64,000 nucleotides of DNA from Thalassoglobus polymorphus (GCF_007744255.1 NZ_CP036267.1:1905541-1969540); one strand, 5' to 3'. Numbered from the stretch's first letter, positions 1 to 9,624 are shown. Numbers and translations: made by a program. Notes: generated by a model from the sequence alone, not told the origin.

Positions 1-373
1 CGAATTTGAAGTGGTGGTGAGTTGAGTCCGAATGATGATCCGGGAAGCTGCTCTTCGCATAAAATGGGTGAATTCGCATACTGTGCAGAGGTTTTTCGAG
101 TCTGCAAATAGTGCAAATCGAGAATAATTTTGTAAAAAAACATGAACATTTGTGGAATGTCCTCAACAGCCGTGTTCGTTAGAACCGATATCACCTGTAC
201 ACCGGAAGCAACTTACGGTGATAAATTAAACATCACGAGAATCAGAAGCTGTTGACGTAAACCCTTTTGAATCCTCGAGATCAAGTGATTCTCGGATTGA
301 ATCACCTTCATTTCAGCAAGACGCCGCGTTCTCACGCGAAACAGCACCAGGACGGTCGCTAAGGAGAATTCCT
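1..373. other. Intergenic, no gene recognised
   Basis: No open frame here has convincing coding character, and no RNA gene or repeat was recognised. The last bases contain a clear Shine-Dalgarno sequence (AAGGAG at 361-366) that serves the next gene. Confidence 0.5.
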
Positions 374-724
374 ATGCGATCCGCATTTACTCTTTTTCAA
401 TCGCTGACCTGCTTCAACTCTTCTGTCCAGACGCCATTGATTGCATGCACCGACCTGAGCTATGATCGGCAGTTCCTGCCGAACGAAGTCTTCTTCGAAA
501 ACGGCAATGTTTTTCCAAACTCTGGGGAGGCCGAGATGGACCGAAAACGGCCCGATCGCACTCAACCTCATCAGGACAATCTCGATTCCGAGGCAGTTCC
601 TTCAGCAGAAACGCGTGAAGAGCGTTTGGCAAGGATCCGCGCGGAAATTGATTCAGGTGTGTACGAGACTCCAGAGAAACTAGAAATTGCAATCAGCCGT
701 ATGCTTGGAGTGATTTCGGACTGA
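374..724 (+). CDS. FlgM-like small protein (putative anti-sigma factor)
   Basis: A 116-residue protein. Its last 40 residues (EERLARIRAEID.. then YETPEKLEIAI) resemble the C-terminal sigma-binding segment of FlgM, the anti-sigma-28 factor that holds back late flagellar genes until the hook is complete. The first 54 residues do not resemble FlgM. Two starts are possible: ATG at 374, with AAGGAG seven bases ahead, or ATG at 536, with GGGGAGG just ahead, which would leave a 62-residue protein. It sits 42 bp before a fur-type regulator on the same strand, so the two could be co-transcribed. No flagellar gene is nearby. The family call rests on a short motif and the regulatory role is inferred. 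Confidence 0.6.
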   Translation: MRSAFTLFQSLTCFNSSVQTPLIACTDLSYDRQFLPNEVFFENGNVFPNSGEAEMDRKRPDRTQPHQDNLDSEAVPSAETREERLARIRAEIDSGVYETPEKLEIAISRMLGVISD

Positions 725-766
725 TTGCGAGAACGGCACGTGTGAAAGTGTCATCAGGGGGATATT

Positions 767-1264
767 GTGTCTGAATTGGAAGCGGTTTCTGTTGCCGTCT
801 CTCCAAGTGAGAAGTATCGAGAATACCTCGCCACGCAACGATTGCGCATGACGCGCGAGCGTGCGATCATTGTTGAGGAGGTTTTTGCAACCCATGAACA
901 CTTCGATGCAGAGCAACTGATACAGCGACTGAATTTGCGACAGGATGGCAAGCGAGTGAGCCGTTCGACGATTTATCGCTCGATCAAGCAACTCGAAGAC
1001 GCGCGTCTTATTCGCAAAGTCGCTCGCCAGGATGATCGTGACCTCTACGAGCACGATTATGGTTACCCGCAGCACGACCATCTCATCTGCAAAAAGTGCG
1101 GCGAGTTAACTGAATTTGATAACGACAAGATCAGTGAACTCCTTGAAGAAGTCGCGCGAGGATTCGGTTTTCGCATCGAGGGACACCGATTAGAAGCGCA
1201 TGGCTTGTGCGACAAATGTTGTCGTCGCCCCAGAGAACGCCCAAAGAAACTCAACTTGATTTGA
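767..1264 (+). CDS. fur: Fur-family transcriptional regulator
   Basis: A 165-residue metal-dependent repressor of the Fur/Zur/PerR family, which binds operator DNA when loaded with iron, zinc or manganese. The N-terminal winged helix (about residues 20-85, with SRSTIYRSIKQLEDARLI as recognition helix region) is followed by the dimer and metal domain. That domain has the HDHLICKKCG motif (residues 104-113) and a second C-x2-C (CDKC, near residue 149), the usual structural zinc site. The start is a GTG at 767 with a GGGGGA Shine-Dalgarno ahead. Which metal it senses cannot be told from the sequence. A copy of repeat family A begins 30 bp after the stop codon. Confidence 0.85.
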   Translation: MSELEAVSVAVSPSEKYREYLATQRLRMTRERAIIVEEVFATHEHFDAEQLIQRLNLRQDGKRVSRSTIYRSIKQLEDARLIRKVARQDDRDLYEHDYGYPQHDHLICKKCGELTEFDNDKISELLEEVARGFGFRIEGHRLEAHGLCDKCCRRPRERPKKLNLI

Positions 1265-1294
1265 CGAAGTTACGCTGGAGTATTCCAGTGAAGC

Positions 1295-1397
1295 TAGAGC
1301 AGTTTGCTCTACCGTTTGCCCGTAAAGAACGCATTTCCCTGGTAAAATGCTGTTCGCCACGAGGCAGAACCTGCAAACCAATTCGAAAGATGCTCTA
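1295..1397 (+). repeat. Repeat family A, copy 1 (MITE-like, 103 bp)
   Basis: A 103-bp element with ends TAGAGCA and TGCTCTA, which are inverted copies of each other. Just inside the left end is a small hairpin (AGAGCA/TGCTCT), and the middle is an imperfect palindrome (GAACGCATTT against AAATGCTGTTC). A TA dinucleotide lies at both outer ends, as expected for a TA target-site duplication of the Tc1/mariner/IS630 type. Nearly identical copies occur at 3383, 18426, 20809, 24794 and 27330, all between genes. Confidence 0.85.
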
Positions 1398-1552
1398 GTG
1401 AAGCGACTTGTCTCCGTGAAGAGTGGTTTTCATATGATGAAGCCCTCAAATCCACGAGGCAGCAGGCGTCCACCGATCTCAAAAATGCTATTGGAGACTT
1501 AACGTTTCCTGTTGGACGGGAGTTCTATTTTAGAATTCTGCCTCGAGAGCTC

Positions 1553-3211
1553 CTATTCCTCGGGGATTGAAAAGAATCCTCCACCAAAACCGCCTCCACC
1601 TCCTTGCATGCCCCCCTGCTTGCCTCCAATGGGGTCGCCATCAGTTGTGAATATCGGGGAGTCTCCGTTTGTGATCCGGTTGATGGCCTCCTGGATCTTC
1701 TTGTGTATTGAACGGTGGTGGGTGATGATCATTGTCGATTGATCGATGAGGACTGGCTCAGCTCTGGCGTTGTCAGTTTTCGTTCGCTGGGATGTCACCA
1801 ATCTTAATTCAGGCTTCGCAGGGAACATGAGGATTTGTTCCAGGTTCCGATTTTCCTTGTCCGCTTCAGCAAGTGCTTTTGCTTCCGGGATGAGATTCCA
1901 GAGTCCATTAAAAAGCTTTTCGGCTGTTGCGGTGTCGAGTTTGTAATAGTGAGTGAAAACATCATCTTCGACAACCACTTTCTTACGCGGTTTTGATTTT
2001 GTCAGGGCTTCTCGATAGGCGTCCAACAGGCTGCGAACTTCCTCAAGACCTCGGTTGGTTTGGCGAATAACAAGTACTCCAGGTTTAGGGGAAGCAATCA
2101 TTCCGCCTTCCTGGTCAATCTCAAACCATGGTCCGACTGTCTGTTCCTGAACCGCTTCGATCAGTGCATCTGATTCCGATTCATTCCGACATAAGTCTCG
2201 GACATCGTACACGGCTGTGCGTCGTTGCTCTGATGCCTTGAGATCGGTTGTGATGAGAATCACGCCGTTGTCTAAAGTTGTGGTGAGATCCAGTTCAGCA
2301 AAGAGCAATCCCAGAACCGTTTTCAGGTCGCGATCTTCGATCGAGAGTGACAGGCTGTCGCGCGAGCTGATCCCCTCGTTGGCAAGCTCATGGGTGTCCA
2401 GGCGAATGTCGAGTTTGTGACGGTCTGAGAGAAGGGCGACGACACGAAAAATGGGTTCTCTCTCAAAATCGACTGAGACAATCTGCTTCAGTTTTTCTCG
2501 AAGTTCAAAGTGCAGCTCCGGTTCCGACGTCGCAGTTTCGCGTCCATACTTTCGCAAGGCGCTGAGCAGTCCTTCTAGCTCGAGGTGGACATGGTACGTT
2601 TGTTTAACGAACAGGACATCTCCAAGAAGTTTGACATCACCCCCCTCCTGATCGATTTCATACCACGCTCCGCCGGTCATCTCTTGAATGGTGTCAATCA
2701 AACTCTCTTCGTCGTATCCGTTGTCCAGAAGATCTCCGATGACATACGTTTTTGTTCTCATTAAGTCGTCGGCAGCTAGTGTCGTTGTGATGCGAATGAC
2801 TTCATCTTCGATAAACCAACTCAGCGAATTGGCGTTGAGTCGATTCAGTAAAAAGTAAATCGGAGCGTCGTTAAGCGTGTCTGAGTATTCATCATGAATC
2901 GAGAGCCCTTCGTTGGAGAATTCCGCTTCATCGATGACGACAGGCAGGCCGGTTGTTTTTTTCAGCCATTCACGAAGTTCTTCATATGATGAGTTGTTGA
3001 AATTCACGGATGCCTTCTGAGCAAGCTTTGGATGAATCAAGCTGACTGGATCAACCGTTTTTGGCTCGTCTGGAATCTCTGGAACTTTGGGGCGTTCCGG
3101 TGTTGCCTCTTGTGCGTAGAGAGGACTTCCCCATTGAGCCCATAGAAAAGTGACTCCGAACAGAATTGCCAATGGTGAGGAAACTGGTGAGTAGAGCGTC
3201 TTTCGGAGCAT
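1553..3211 (-). CDS. Secreted protein with duplicated secretin-N-like region, unknown function
   Basis: A 552-residue protein with a Sec signal peptide at its start (hydrophobic stretch about residues 12-33, cleavage near YAQEA). Two similar units follow, roughly residues 65-225 and 245-395. Each begins with a short alpha-beta motif such as VDFEREPIFRVVALLSDR, resembling the STN/secretin N-domain, and ends with a phrase of the form WYEIDQEGG or WFEIDQEGG plus a hydrophobic strand. The tail (about residues 525-552) is rich in glycine and phenylalanine. Secretin N-domains form rings in outer-membrane channels, but no secretin barrel is present, so this is probably a periplasmic or surface protein. 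The function is unknown. Confidence 0.7.
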   Translation of the reverse strand: MLRKTLYSPVSSPLAILFGVTFLWAQWGSPLYAQEATPERPKVPEIPDEPKTVDPVSLIHPKLAQKASVNFNNSSYEELREWLKKTTGLPVVIDEAEFSNEGLSIHDEYSDTLNDAPIYFLLNRLNANSLSWFIEDEVIRITTTLAADDLMRTKTYVIGDLLDNGYDEESLIDTIQEMTGGAWYEIDQEGGDVKLLGDVLFVKQTYHVHLELEGLLSALRKYGRETATSEPELHFELREKLKQIVSVDFEREPIFRVVALLSDRHKLDIRLDTHELANEGISSRDSLSLSIEDRDLKTVLGLLFAELDLTTTLDNGVILITTDLKASEQRRTAVYDVRDLCRNESESDALIEAVQEQTVGPWFEIDQEGGMIASPKPGVLVIRQTNRGLEEVRSLLDAYREALTKSKPRKKVVVEDDVFTHYYKLDTATAEKLFNGLWNLIPEAKALAEADKENRNLEQILMFPAKPELRLVTSQRTKTDNARAEPVLIDQSTMIITHHRSIHKKIQEAINRITNGDSPIFTTDGDPIGGKQGGMQGGGGGFGGGFFSIPEE

Positions 3212-3382
3212 AATGGTGTCTCATGGAGTTGAGTTGAATGATTCTCGTTTGTCATCTGACGACCGTATCATTTTGAGTCATTGACTGGGGCATGTCGATA
3301 ATTTTCCTGAGTTTTTTAATCGACTGGCCAATTCGCAAGTGGGTAAAGATCTCTGGACGCACAGCGCCTGCATGATAAGATT

Positions 3383-3485
3383 TAGAGCAGTTTGCTCTAC
3401 CGTGTGCCCGTGAAGAACGCATTTCTCTAGTAAAATGCCGTTCGCCACGAGGCAGGTTCTGCAAACCAATTCGAAAGATGCTCTA
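3383..3485 (+). repeat. Repeat family A, copy 2 (103 bp)
   Basis: Same length and ends as copy 1 (TAGAGCA and TGCTCTA, TA at both outer ends). The centre reads CATTTCTCTAGTAAAATG and represents the uninterrupted state of the site where family B is found inserted in other copies. It lies in the 549-bp gap between two divergently oriented genes. The rest of that gap shows nothing recognisable. Confidence 0.85.
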
Positions 3486-3760
3486 GCTGATTCAAGTCTT
3501 ATTCCCGAAACATCTCTGAGAATTGATGCCAACAAGTATTGCCTCAATGCAATGAAATCGGAAAGTCTGAAGAGGCAGTGCGTGCGGGCCGAAAGGACTT
3601 CTGATGGTGTGCAGATCAGGCCCTACACTGTTGCGACACAGACTGTTGCGGCAGAATGTTGTCGTTGCGTGAATGAGTGAGTGAAGACGGGCTGTTCTGG
3701 GCAGAACCTCTCTCAGAGCAAGATGTTGTTAAGGCGTAATTTATATTCCCGAGGAATCGG

Positions 3761-4327
3761 ATGCCCATCCTGAAAGAAGAGAAGTCAATCTATCCGGAAC
3801 AACTGTTTGACGAGCAGTATCAAAGAGAACGTCGTGAGGAAGGAGCACGCTGGTGGGCTGTTTATACGATGTCCCGTCGTGAAAAAGAGTTGATGCGGCG
3901 ACTGCTCCCGAAGCAGGTTCCATTCTTTTGCCCGATCATCGGCGTGCCAAAGCGTTCTCCTCAAGGTCGCGTCAGGACGACATTCTCACCGTTGTTCTCG
4001 AACTACGTTTTCATCCATGCGACAGAAGATGAGCGCATTCAGGCGTTGCAGACCAATTGCATCTCAAAATGTCTGGAAGTGAAAGAGGAAGAGGAACTCG
4101 TCTTTGATCTTTCTCAAGTCCACGCCTTAATCAGTTCCAAGCAGGAACTACGGCACGAATCACGTCTGGAAGTTGGCACCCCAGTGCGTATCAAATCGGG
4201 CCCCTTTGAAGGAATCAAAGGAGAGATTGTCGAGAGAAGAAGTGAAGCCCGATTGCTGATTGCGGTCAATTACTTACAACAGGGAACGTCGTTAGCAATC
4301 AAAGATTTCGAAGTCGAGAAAGTCTAA
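3761..4327 (+). CDS. NusG/RfaH/UpxY-type transcription antiterminator paralogue
   Basis: A 188-residue protein with an NusG N-terminal domain (about residues 30-115, WWAVYTMSRREKELMRRLL and later FSNYVFIHATEDE) and a KOW-containing C-terminal domain (about residues 135-188, GTPVRIKSGPFEGIKGEIV). NusG proteins bind RNA polymerase clamp helices and control pausing and termination. The about 30-residue N-terminal extension and the lack of neighbouring secE or ribosomal protein genes argue that this is a specialised paralogue like RfaH or UpxY, not the housekeeping nusG. Such paralogues often act on long surface-polysaccharide operons; no such operon is in this window, so its target is unknown. 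Confidence 0.8.
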   Translation: MPILKEEKSIYPEQLFDEQYQRERREEGARWWAVYTMSRREKELMRRLLPKQVPFFCPIIGVPKRSPQGRVRTTFSPLFSNYVFIHATEDERIQALQTNCISKCLEVKEEEELVFDLSQVHALISSKQELRHESRLEVGTPVRIKSGPFEGIKGEIVERRSEARLLIAVNYLQQGTSLAIKDFEVEKV

Positions 4328-4357
4328 CGCGACCGACCAGCAGCCGCGATTCGAAAC

Positions 4358-5002
4358 CTATTGGATTGGAAGATACAATTCGGGGCGAGTCACACGGGGA
4401 TTGTATTCCTTCGCGGGATCTTTTTTCGGCGGCTCTTTCGTCGGTGGCACAGCTGGCGGAACAAGCGGTGGAGCAACTGGTGGTTTATCATTCAGCTCTT
4501 GCGGAGTCTCTTCCATCGGAACTTCAGGAATCGGAACGAGAGGCAAATGATCTTTCATCTCCTCTGTGGCCTTCGACCAATCAATCTCTGGTTCGGCTTT
4601 GCTTGCCTGAATGTGCGGGGCAACATGCACTCGGCGGTGATTATGAAGACCTTCAGCAGATGCTGCCACTGAGCCCATCCACCATCCATCGAACCAGGCT
4701 TTCGTTCGCATTTCTGCATCCGGGCCGCTATTGGCTGCGCTCCAGTAATATCGCGGAGGAATTGCTGGCGGACAATCCTCTCCGTCAAGTCCGGCAGTGT
4801 GGCCCGCTTTGAATCCTTTGCGGAAATCCTTCAGGAACGGCTGATCAACCCAGAAATGCCGATGGTCTCTCCATGCCTTCTCTGTAAGTTTCTTATCCTG
4901 CTTTGTGATCAAACATTCATCCACACGATCACGTAACTGAACGCAGCCAACCTGCATTGCGAGGCAGAGAAAGAACAAGGATTTCAGTGTCGTCCATGAC
5001 AT
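4358..5002 (-). CDS. Putative exported or lipoprotein, proline-rich tail, unknown function
   Basis: A 214-residue protein. The first 20 residues are a signal sequence ending in MQVGC, a weak lipobox, so it may be a lipoprotein. The middle (about residues 40-125) is rich in W, H and G with several FxxGxxxG-like patterns (FRKGFKAGHTAG, WFDGWWMGSVAASAEG). The C-terminal third is proline-rich (PPVAPPLVPPAVPP) and probably unstructured. It is transcribed away from the M1 peptidase gene. The family is not recognised; small exported proteins of this build are common in planctomycetes. Confidence 0.6.
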   Translation of the reverse strand: MSWTTLKSLFFLCLAMQVGCVQLRDRVDECLITKQDKKLTEKAWRDHRHFWVDQPFLKDFRKGFKAGHTAGLDGEDCPPAIPPRYYWSAANSGPDAEMRTKAWFDGWWMGSVAASAEGLHNHRRVHVAPHIQASKAEPEIDWSKATEEMKDHLPLVPIPEVPMEETPQELNDKPPVAPPLVPPAVPPTKEPPKKDPAKEYNPRVTRPELYLPIQ

Positions 5003-5270
5003 GTTGAAAATCGCTTTGATTAATGAGCCCTGTAAAGTGGGGGATTGTCCATTCTTGGAAGATCTCTCACTCCCTGAGATTCGTTATCGTATTTCGGCTT
5101 ATCGACGGTTGAGCACGAAGAACTCAACCAGAATTCCGAACAACGAATATCTGCGAAATGTTCGGGTCGCAGAAGCTTGGGGATCTGGCTGGTTTGCGGG
5201 AGAAACGGTAGTGTGGGTAGGCTGTGTTCACGTTCTTCTGGAAATTGATTTGGTTACGAAATTTAGGCTC

Positions 5271-7733
5271 ATGATTTTGAAAAAGCGAAATTCCAGGGTG
5301 GTTCTGAATAAAGCGTACGCGCACTGTCTCGTGGGCAAGAATGATTCATCAGAAGAAAAGCGGTTTTCGCGGACAGGTAAAACACGAAAGTGTTCCGGTC
5401 AGCCAAAATTGGCGACTTTACTATTTCTGATCGCTTCGGTTGTTGCTCAGCCTCTCTCTGCTCAGGTGACAAATTCGAAATATGGGCAAGCAGACTCTTT
5501 CCGACAGTTGGACGAGATTCTGCCAACACCGACCGAATCGCGACTCGGTTCCGGAGCGCCGGGTCCACAGTATTGGCAGCAACGTGCAGATTACGTGATT
5601 CAGGTTGAAATCGACGATGAGAAAAAACATCTGACCGGCTCGGAAAAAGTGACTTATCACAACAAGTCGCCACACACATTGAGGTATTTGTGGCTTCAAC
5701 TTGATGCAAACATTTTCGCACCCGATTCCGATTCTGCACTCACCTCAACGGCGCCATCTTTGTCGCGGATTTCAACCAATAGCTTGAAAAGATTACGTAC
5801 GCGGCAAGCGTTCGATGGTTCCATGACGGTCACGAAAGTTGTGGACGGACAAGGGCAACCGCTCAAGCACACTCTTGTCAAAACGATGATGCGGATCGAC
5901 CTCCCTGCTCCGCTTGAACCTTCGGAGTCATTTACGTTTGAAGTTGACTGGAACTACGCAATCAATAACAGCGACTTGGTTCCGGGGCGGACCGGCTATG
6001 AGGACTTCGAGAAAGACGGAAACACAATCTACGAAATCGCTCATTGGTTCCCACGACTTGTGGCCTACACAGACTACGCAGGTTGGCAACACAAACAGTT
6101 TTTGGGCCGAGGAGAGTTTACACTTGAGTTGGGGGACTATGAACTCAGCATTACAGTCCCGAACGATCATATTGTCTCGGCGTCAGGAGTTCTTCAGAAT
6201 CCTGATGAAGTTTTGAGTGAAGCCCAGCGACAAAGGCTTGAGACTGCAAAAAATGCTACGAAGCCGGTTTTCATCGTAACCCCTGAGGAGGCGGAGAAGA
6301 ACGAATCTTCAAAGCCGACCGGAAAGAAGACCTGGGTTTTCAAAGCTGACAATGTCCGTGACGTTGCCTTTGCGACATCGCGAAAATTCATCTGGGATGC
6401 GCAGCGACACAACGTCGAAGGCCAATCCGTCTGGGCGATGTCTTTCTATCCCAAAGAAGCGGAGCCGTTATGGAGTCGGTATTCGACGCACTCGATTATC
6501 CACACGCTGGATGTCTATTCACGATACACATTCCCGTACCCCTACCCGGTTGCGATTTCCGTGAACGGACCGGTTTACGGGATGGAATATCCAATGATCT
6601 GCTTCAATGGTCCACGACCTGAAGAGGACAAAACGTATTCAGATCGAACGAAGTATGGATTGATCTCCGTCATCATCCATGAGGTGGGACACAACTACTT
6701 TCCAATGATCGTCAACAGCGATGAACGGCAGTGGACCTGGATGGATGAAGGGTTGAACACATTCTTGCAGTATCTCGCTGAACAGGAATGGGAAGAGAAG
6801 TATCCGTCACGGCGAGGTGAGCCGAAACTGATCGTGCCTTACATGCGAAGCTCGTCGCAAGTTCCCATCATGACGAACTCAGAGTCGATCCTGCAATTCG
6901 GGAATAATGCGTATGCCAAACCGGCGACAGCTCTGAATATTCTTCGGGAGTCAATTCTCGGTCGAGAGTTGTTTGATTTTGCCTTCAAAGAATATGCCCG
7001 ACGCTGGAAGTTCAAACGTCCTACACCTTCGGACTTCTTCCGAACAATGGAAGATGCCTCGGGGGTCGATCTCGACTGGTTCTGGCGGGGGTGGTTCTAT
7101 TCAACAGATCATGTTGACATTTCCATTAACAAAATTCGTCTTTACACATTGGCGTCTCCTGACCCTGAGGTGGAAAAAGGCGAGAAGAAACGGGAACGCG
7201 AAGAAGAACCGAAAACTGTTCCGAGTCAGCGAAATAAGGATTTGCCCAAACGAGTCGATCAGTTTCCAGAGCTGAAAGATTTCTACAACGATTTCGATAA
7301 ACTCGACGTGACAGAGAATGATAAGAAGGCCTACGAGAAATTCTTGAAGTCTCTTGATGAAGACGAAAAGGAATTGCTTCTGGAAAAGCGAAATTTCTAT
7401 ATCTTCGATTTTGAAAACGTCGGCGGGTTGGTCATGCCGATTATTGTCGAGTGCCATTTTGAGGATGACACAAAACAGATTCTGCGCATCCCTGCGGAAA
7501 TCTGGCGACATAACAATCAAAAAGTCTCGAAACTGTTTATCACTCCGAAAACGATTGAGTCGATTCAGATTGATCCACACTTGGAAACCGCAGATACCGA
7601 TGTTGAAAACAATCACTGGCCGAGAAAAGTGATCAAGTCTCGATTCCAGTTGTATAAAGAAAAGAAATCGAAGAACGAAATGCAGAAAGCCAAGTCGCTT
7701 CAGAAAGATGCTTCAAAAGATACACAGAAGTAA
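5271..7733 (+). CDS. M1-family zinc metallopeptidase (aminopeptidase N-like)
   Basis: A secreted zinc peptidase of about 820 residues that removes N-terminal amino acids from peptides. The catalytic centre is IIHEVGHNYFP (HExxH) followed after 18 residues by the second-shell glutamate in WMDEGLNTF; GPVYGMEYPM stands where aminopeptidases have the GxMEN substrate motif. The N-terminal beta domain, a signal-like stretch (KLATLLFLIASVVAQPLSAQ) and a lysine/glutamate-rich C-terminal extension are visible. The frame is open from 5001, but residues before 5271 are atypical and would overlap the divergent gene, so ATG 5271 was chosen; GTG 5332 is an alternative. The DUF6702-type gene follows 68 bp later, a pairing I associate with this peptidase group. 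Confidence 0.85.
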   Translation: MILKKRNSRVVLNKAYAHCLVGKNDSSEEKRFSRTGKTRKCSGQPKLATLLFLIASVVAQPLSAQVTNSKYGQADSFRQLDEILPTPTESRLGSGAPGPQYWQQRADYVIQVEIDDEKKHLTGSEKVTYHNKSPHTLRYLWLQLDANIFAPDSDSALTSTAPSLSRISTNSLKRLRTRQAFDGSMTVTKVVDGQGQPLKHTLVKTMMRIDLPAPLEPSESFTFEVDWNYAINNSDLVPGRTGYEDFEKDGNTIYEIAHWFPRLVAYTDYAGWQHKQFLGRGEFTLELGDYELSITVPNDHIVSASGVLQNPDEVLSEAQRQRLETAKNATKPVFIVTPEEAEKNESSKPTGKKTWVFKADNVRDVAFATSRKFIWDAQRHNVEGQSVWAMSFYPKEAEPLWSRYSTHSIIHTLDVYSRYTFPYPYPVAISVNGPVYGMEYPMICFNGPRPEEDKTYSDRTKYGLISVIIHEVGHNYFPMIVNSDERQWTWMDEGLNTFLQYLAEQEWEEKYPSRRGEPKLIVPYMRSSSQVPIMTNSESILQFGNNAYAKPATALNILRESILGRELFDFAFKEYARRWKFKRPTPSDFFRTMEDASGVDLDWFWRGWFYSTDHVDISINKIRLYTLASPDPEVEKGEKKREREEEPKTVPSQRNKDLPKRVDQFPELKDFYNDFDKLDVTENDKKAYEKFLKSLDEDEKELLLEKRNFYIFDFENVGGLVMPIIVECHFEDDTKQILRIPAEIWRHNNQKVSKLFITPKTIESIQIDPHLETADTDVENNHWPRKVIKSRFQLYKEKKSKNEMQKAKSLQKDASKDTQK

Positions 7734-7801
7734 TGTGGATTCGAATGTTGAGGAATGATGAGTAAAGTTGCTTCACATCAGCCATCGCAAAGCGTTCTCC
7801 T

Positions 7802-8350
7802 ATGAAATTTTCAAACACAAATCGATGTGCTTCTCTTGCGGTTCTCGCATATTTCGCCATGGCGAATACGAGTCTCTTGGCACACCCATTTCATTTCAGT
7901 TCGGCAGAGATGCAGTGGAATGAAAAGAGCAGCACTTTTGAAGTCGCACTCAAAGTTGATCCGAATGATTTAGAACAAGAACTGCGACGGCGCACAAAAA
8001 AGAAGCTCGTTCTTGAGAAGTTGGATTCGAATGAAGTCGTGTTTGAATACGTCGGAGAAGCCTTCCAGATTGAAATGGGTGGGAAAAAGCTTAAGCTGAA
8101 GCCGGTCGGCTTCGAGGTCGAGACAAAATCGGCTTGGATCTATTTTGAGTTTCCAGTCGCATCCCCTCTCGGTGATCTCAAAGTGACGAATCGACTCCTT
8201 CAGCAAGCACCGCATCAAACAAACACTTTGCTGTTCCGGTTCGAGAAGACAAAGACCTCGACTCAGTTCAACGAAGAAGCTGTAGAGCAGACGTTCAAAT
8301 GGGACGCGACAGCTAAAACATTCATTCTTAAAAAGACATCAACGCCATGA
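7802..8350 (+). CDS. DUF6702-like periplasmic protein
   Basis: A 182-residue protein with a signal peptide (about residues 1-27, ending SLLAHPFHF). The mature part starts with HPFHFSSAEMQWNEKSSTFEVALKV, the pattern of small beta-sandwich proteins of the DUF6702 type, which often lie beside M1 peptidases. It lies between the peptidase and an oxidoreductase gene, and its stop codon overlaps the next start (ATGA). That overlap suggests translational coupling. No catalytic residues are apparent, and a role as partner or substrate adaptor of the peptidase is only inferred. Confidence 0.6.
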   Translation: MKFSNTNRCASLAVLAYFAMANTSLLAHPFHFSSAEMQWNEKSSTFEVALKVDPNDLEQELRRRTKKKLVLEKLDSNEVVFEYVGEAFQIEMGGKKLKLKPVGFEVETKSAWIYFEFPVASPLGDLKVTNRLLQQAPHQTNTLLFRFEKTKTSTQFNEEAVEQTFKWDATAKTFILKKTSTP

Positions 8351-9624
8351 CGCAGAAAACGATTCGCATTGCAATCAGTGGAACTGGCTTCGCTGGTGAC
8401 TACACAGCGAGTACCTATTCGATGATCCCACACAAGAATGGGGTTCACATCGAGTTGGCCGGAGTCATTTCGGGAAGACGGGAGAACGCTGAGAAATTCG
8501 CGGTGCGGCACAACGTGACGAATGCCTTTGATTCCCACGAGGAAATGCTGAAGTCCGTTCAACCAGATATCGACAACATCTGCTGCGCAAATTTTGCTCA
8601 TGGTCCGTATGCGACGGAGGCTGGTCAGGCTGGCGTTCCGGTGATCGTGCTTGAGAAGCCGCCTGTCATTTGGCCTGGTTATCCCGAGGGGCGAACTGCC
8701 GACGCAGCGACCCGCAAAGAAGAGTCAATGGACTACCTGGCAACAGTTCTGGATGCTGTCAGAGCCGGAAAGTCGAAACTGCTGTACGCTGAAGATTTTA
8801 TTTACGTCGACGGGGTCAAGGGAATTGTGGAGCTTTTGATCGAAGCTCAGAAGCAGAACAAAGGGAAAGTTCTTTATCAATCCGGTGTGTGTGCTCATCA
8901 GGGATCACATGCGCCGGCGTACGATACGCCCAGCAAGTCTGGTGGCGGAGCCCTCTTCAATAAGGCCTGCCATCCGTTAGGACCTGCTTTGTATTTGAAA
9001 CAAGTCGAAGGAATTTTGAACGGGACCGGCCCAATTCGACCCGTACAGGTTTCGGCAGCTGCGCTTCAAATTCTTAAACATCAACCAGAGACAAGTCATG
9101 AGTTCTTTCGACCGATGCAAAACGTCGATGACTTTGGACGCATCACTGTGATGTTTGAAGACCGGACGATTGCAGAAGTTCATGGGCACGATCTCAGCAT
9201 TTCTGGAATCCGAAACGAATTCTCGGTGATTACCGACTTCGCTGAGTACGATGTTCGCATGAACCCCAATAACGAAAATGAATTATTCTTACCCGAGGGA
9301 ACAGCAGCTGGCAATATTTTGCTACGAGAAAAACTTTCGACTCCGCAAGGAACAAGTTTTCCTCGACCCAATCAGACCTACTCGCACGGATATGTCAACG
9401 AGATGAACGATGCCGTTGACTGTGCTCTTGAGTCAGACCGTTCTCCACAATCTGGACCGATGATGGCTTGGGACACGATGGCTGTCTTGATGGCAAGTTA
9501 TGAAAGTGCAGATGCTGACGGTCGTTTTGTCGACATCAGCGAATACACAGTGCGGGGACGACAATTCACGGAAAACGAAATTCCGGATCCGCATCGACTC
9601 GGGAAAGTGTTCCAACGCCAGTAA
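8347..9624 (+). CDS. Gfo/Idh/MocA-family oxidoreductase
   Basis: A 425-residue NAD(P)-dependent dehydrogenase of the glucose-fructose oxidoreductase/inositol dehydrogenase type. The N-terminal Rossmann fold carries IAISGTGFAGDY (GxGxxG, residues 7-18). The family signature EKPPV follows at about residue 105, and the long C-terminal alpha/beta substrate domain runs from about 140 to 380. The enzymes oxidise sugars or polyols; the substrate cannot be told. The start overlaps the stop of the preceding gene by four bases, so the two are probably translated together. There is no secretion signal, so it is likely cytoplasmic, unlike many exported planctomycete relatives. Confidence 0.85.
   Translation: MTQKTIRIAISGTGFAGDYTASTYSMIPHKNGVHIELAGVISGRRENAEKFAVRHNVTNAFDSHEEMLKSVQPDIDNICCANFAHGPYATEAGQAGVPVIVLEKPPVIWPGYPEGRTADAATRKEESMDYLATVLDAVRAGKSKLLYAEDFIYVDGVKGIVELLIEAQKQNKGKVLYQSGVCAHQGSHAPAYDTPSKSGGGALFNKACHPLGPALYLKQVEGILNGTGPIRPVQVSAAALQILKHQPETSHEFFRPMQNVDDFGRITVMFEDRTIAEVHGHDLSISGIRNEFSVITDFAEYDVRMNPNNENELFLPEGTAAGNILLREKLSTPQGTSFPRPNQTYSHGYVNEMNDAVDCALESDRSPQSGPMMAWDTMAVLMASYESADADGRFVDISEYTVRGRQFTENEIPDPHRLGKVFQRQ

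Noticed and set aside
5001-5270. An in-frame N-terminal extension of the M1 peptidase
   Set aside because: The residues look unlike the family, and the segment would overlap the start of the divergent gene; no signal peptide would then be at the N terminus.
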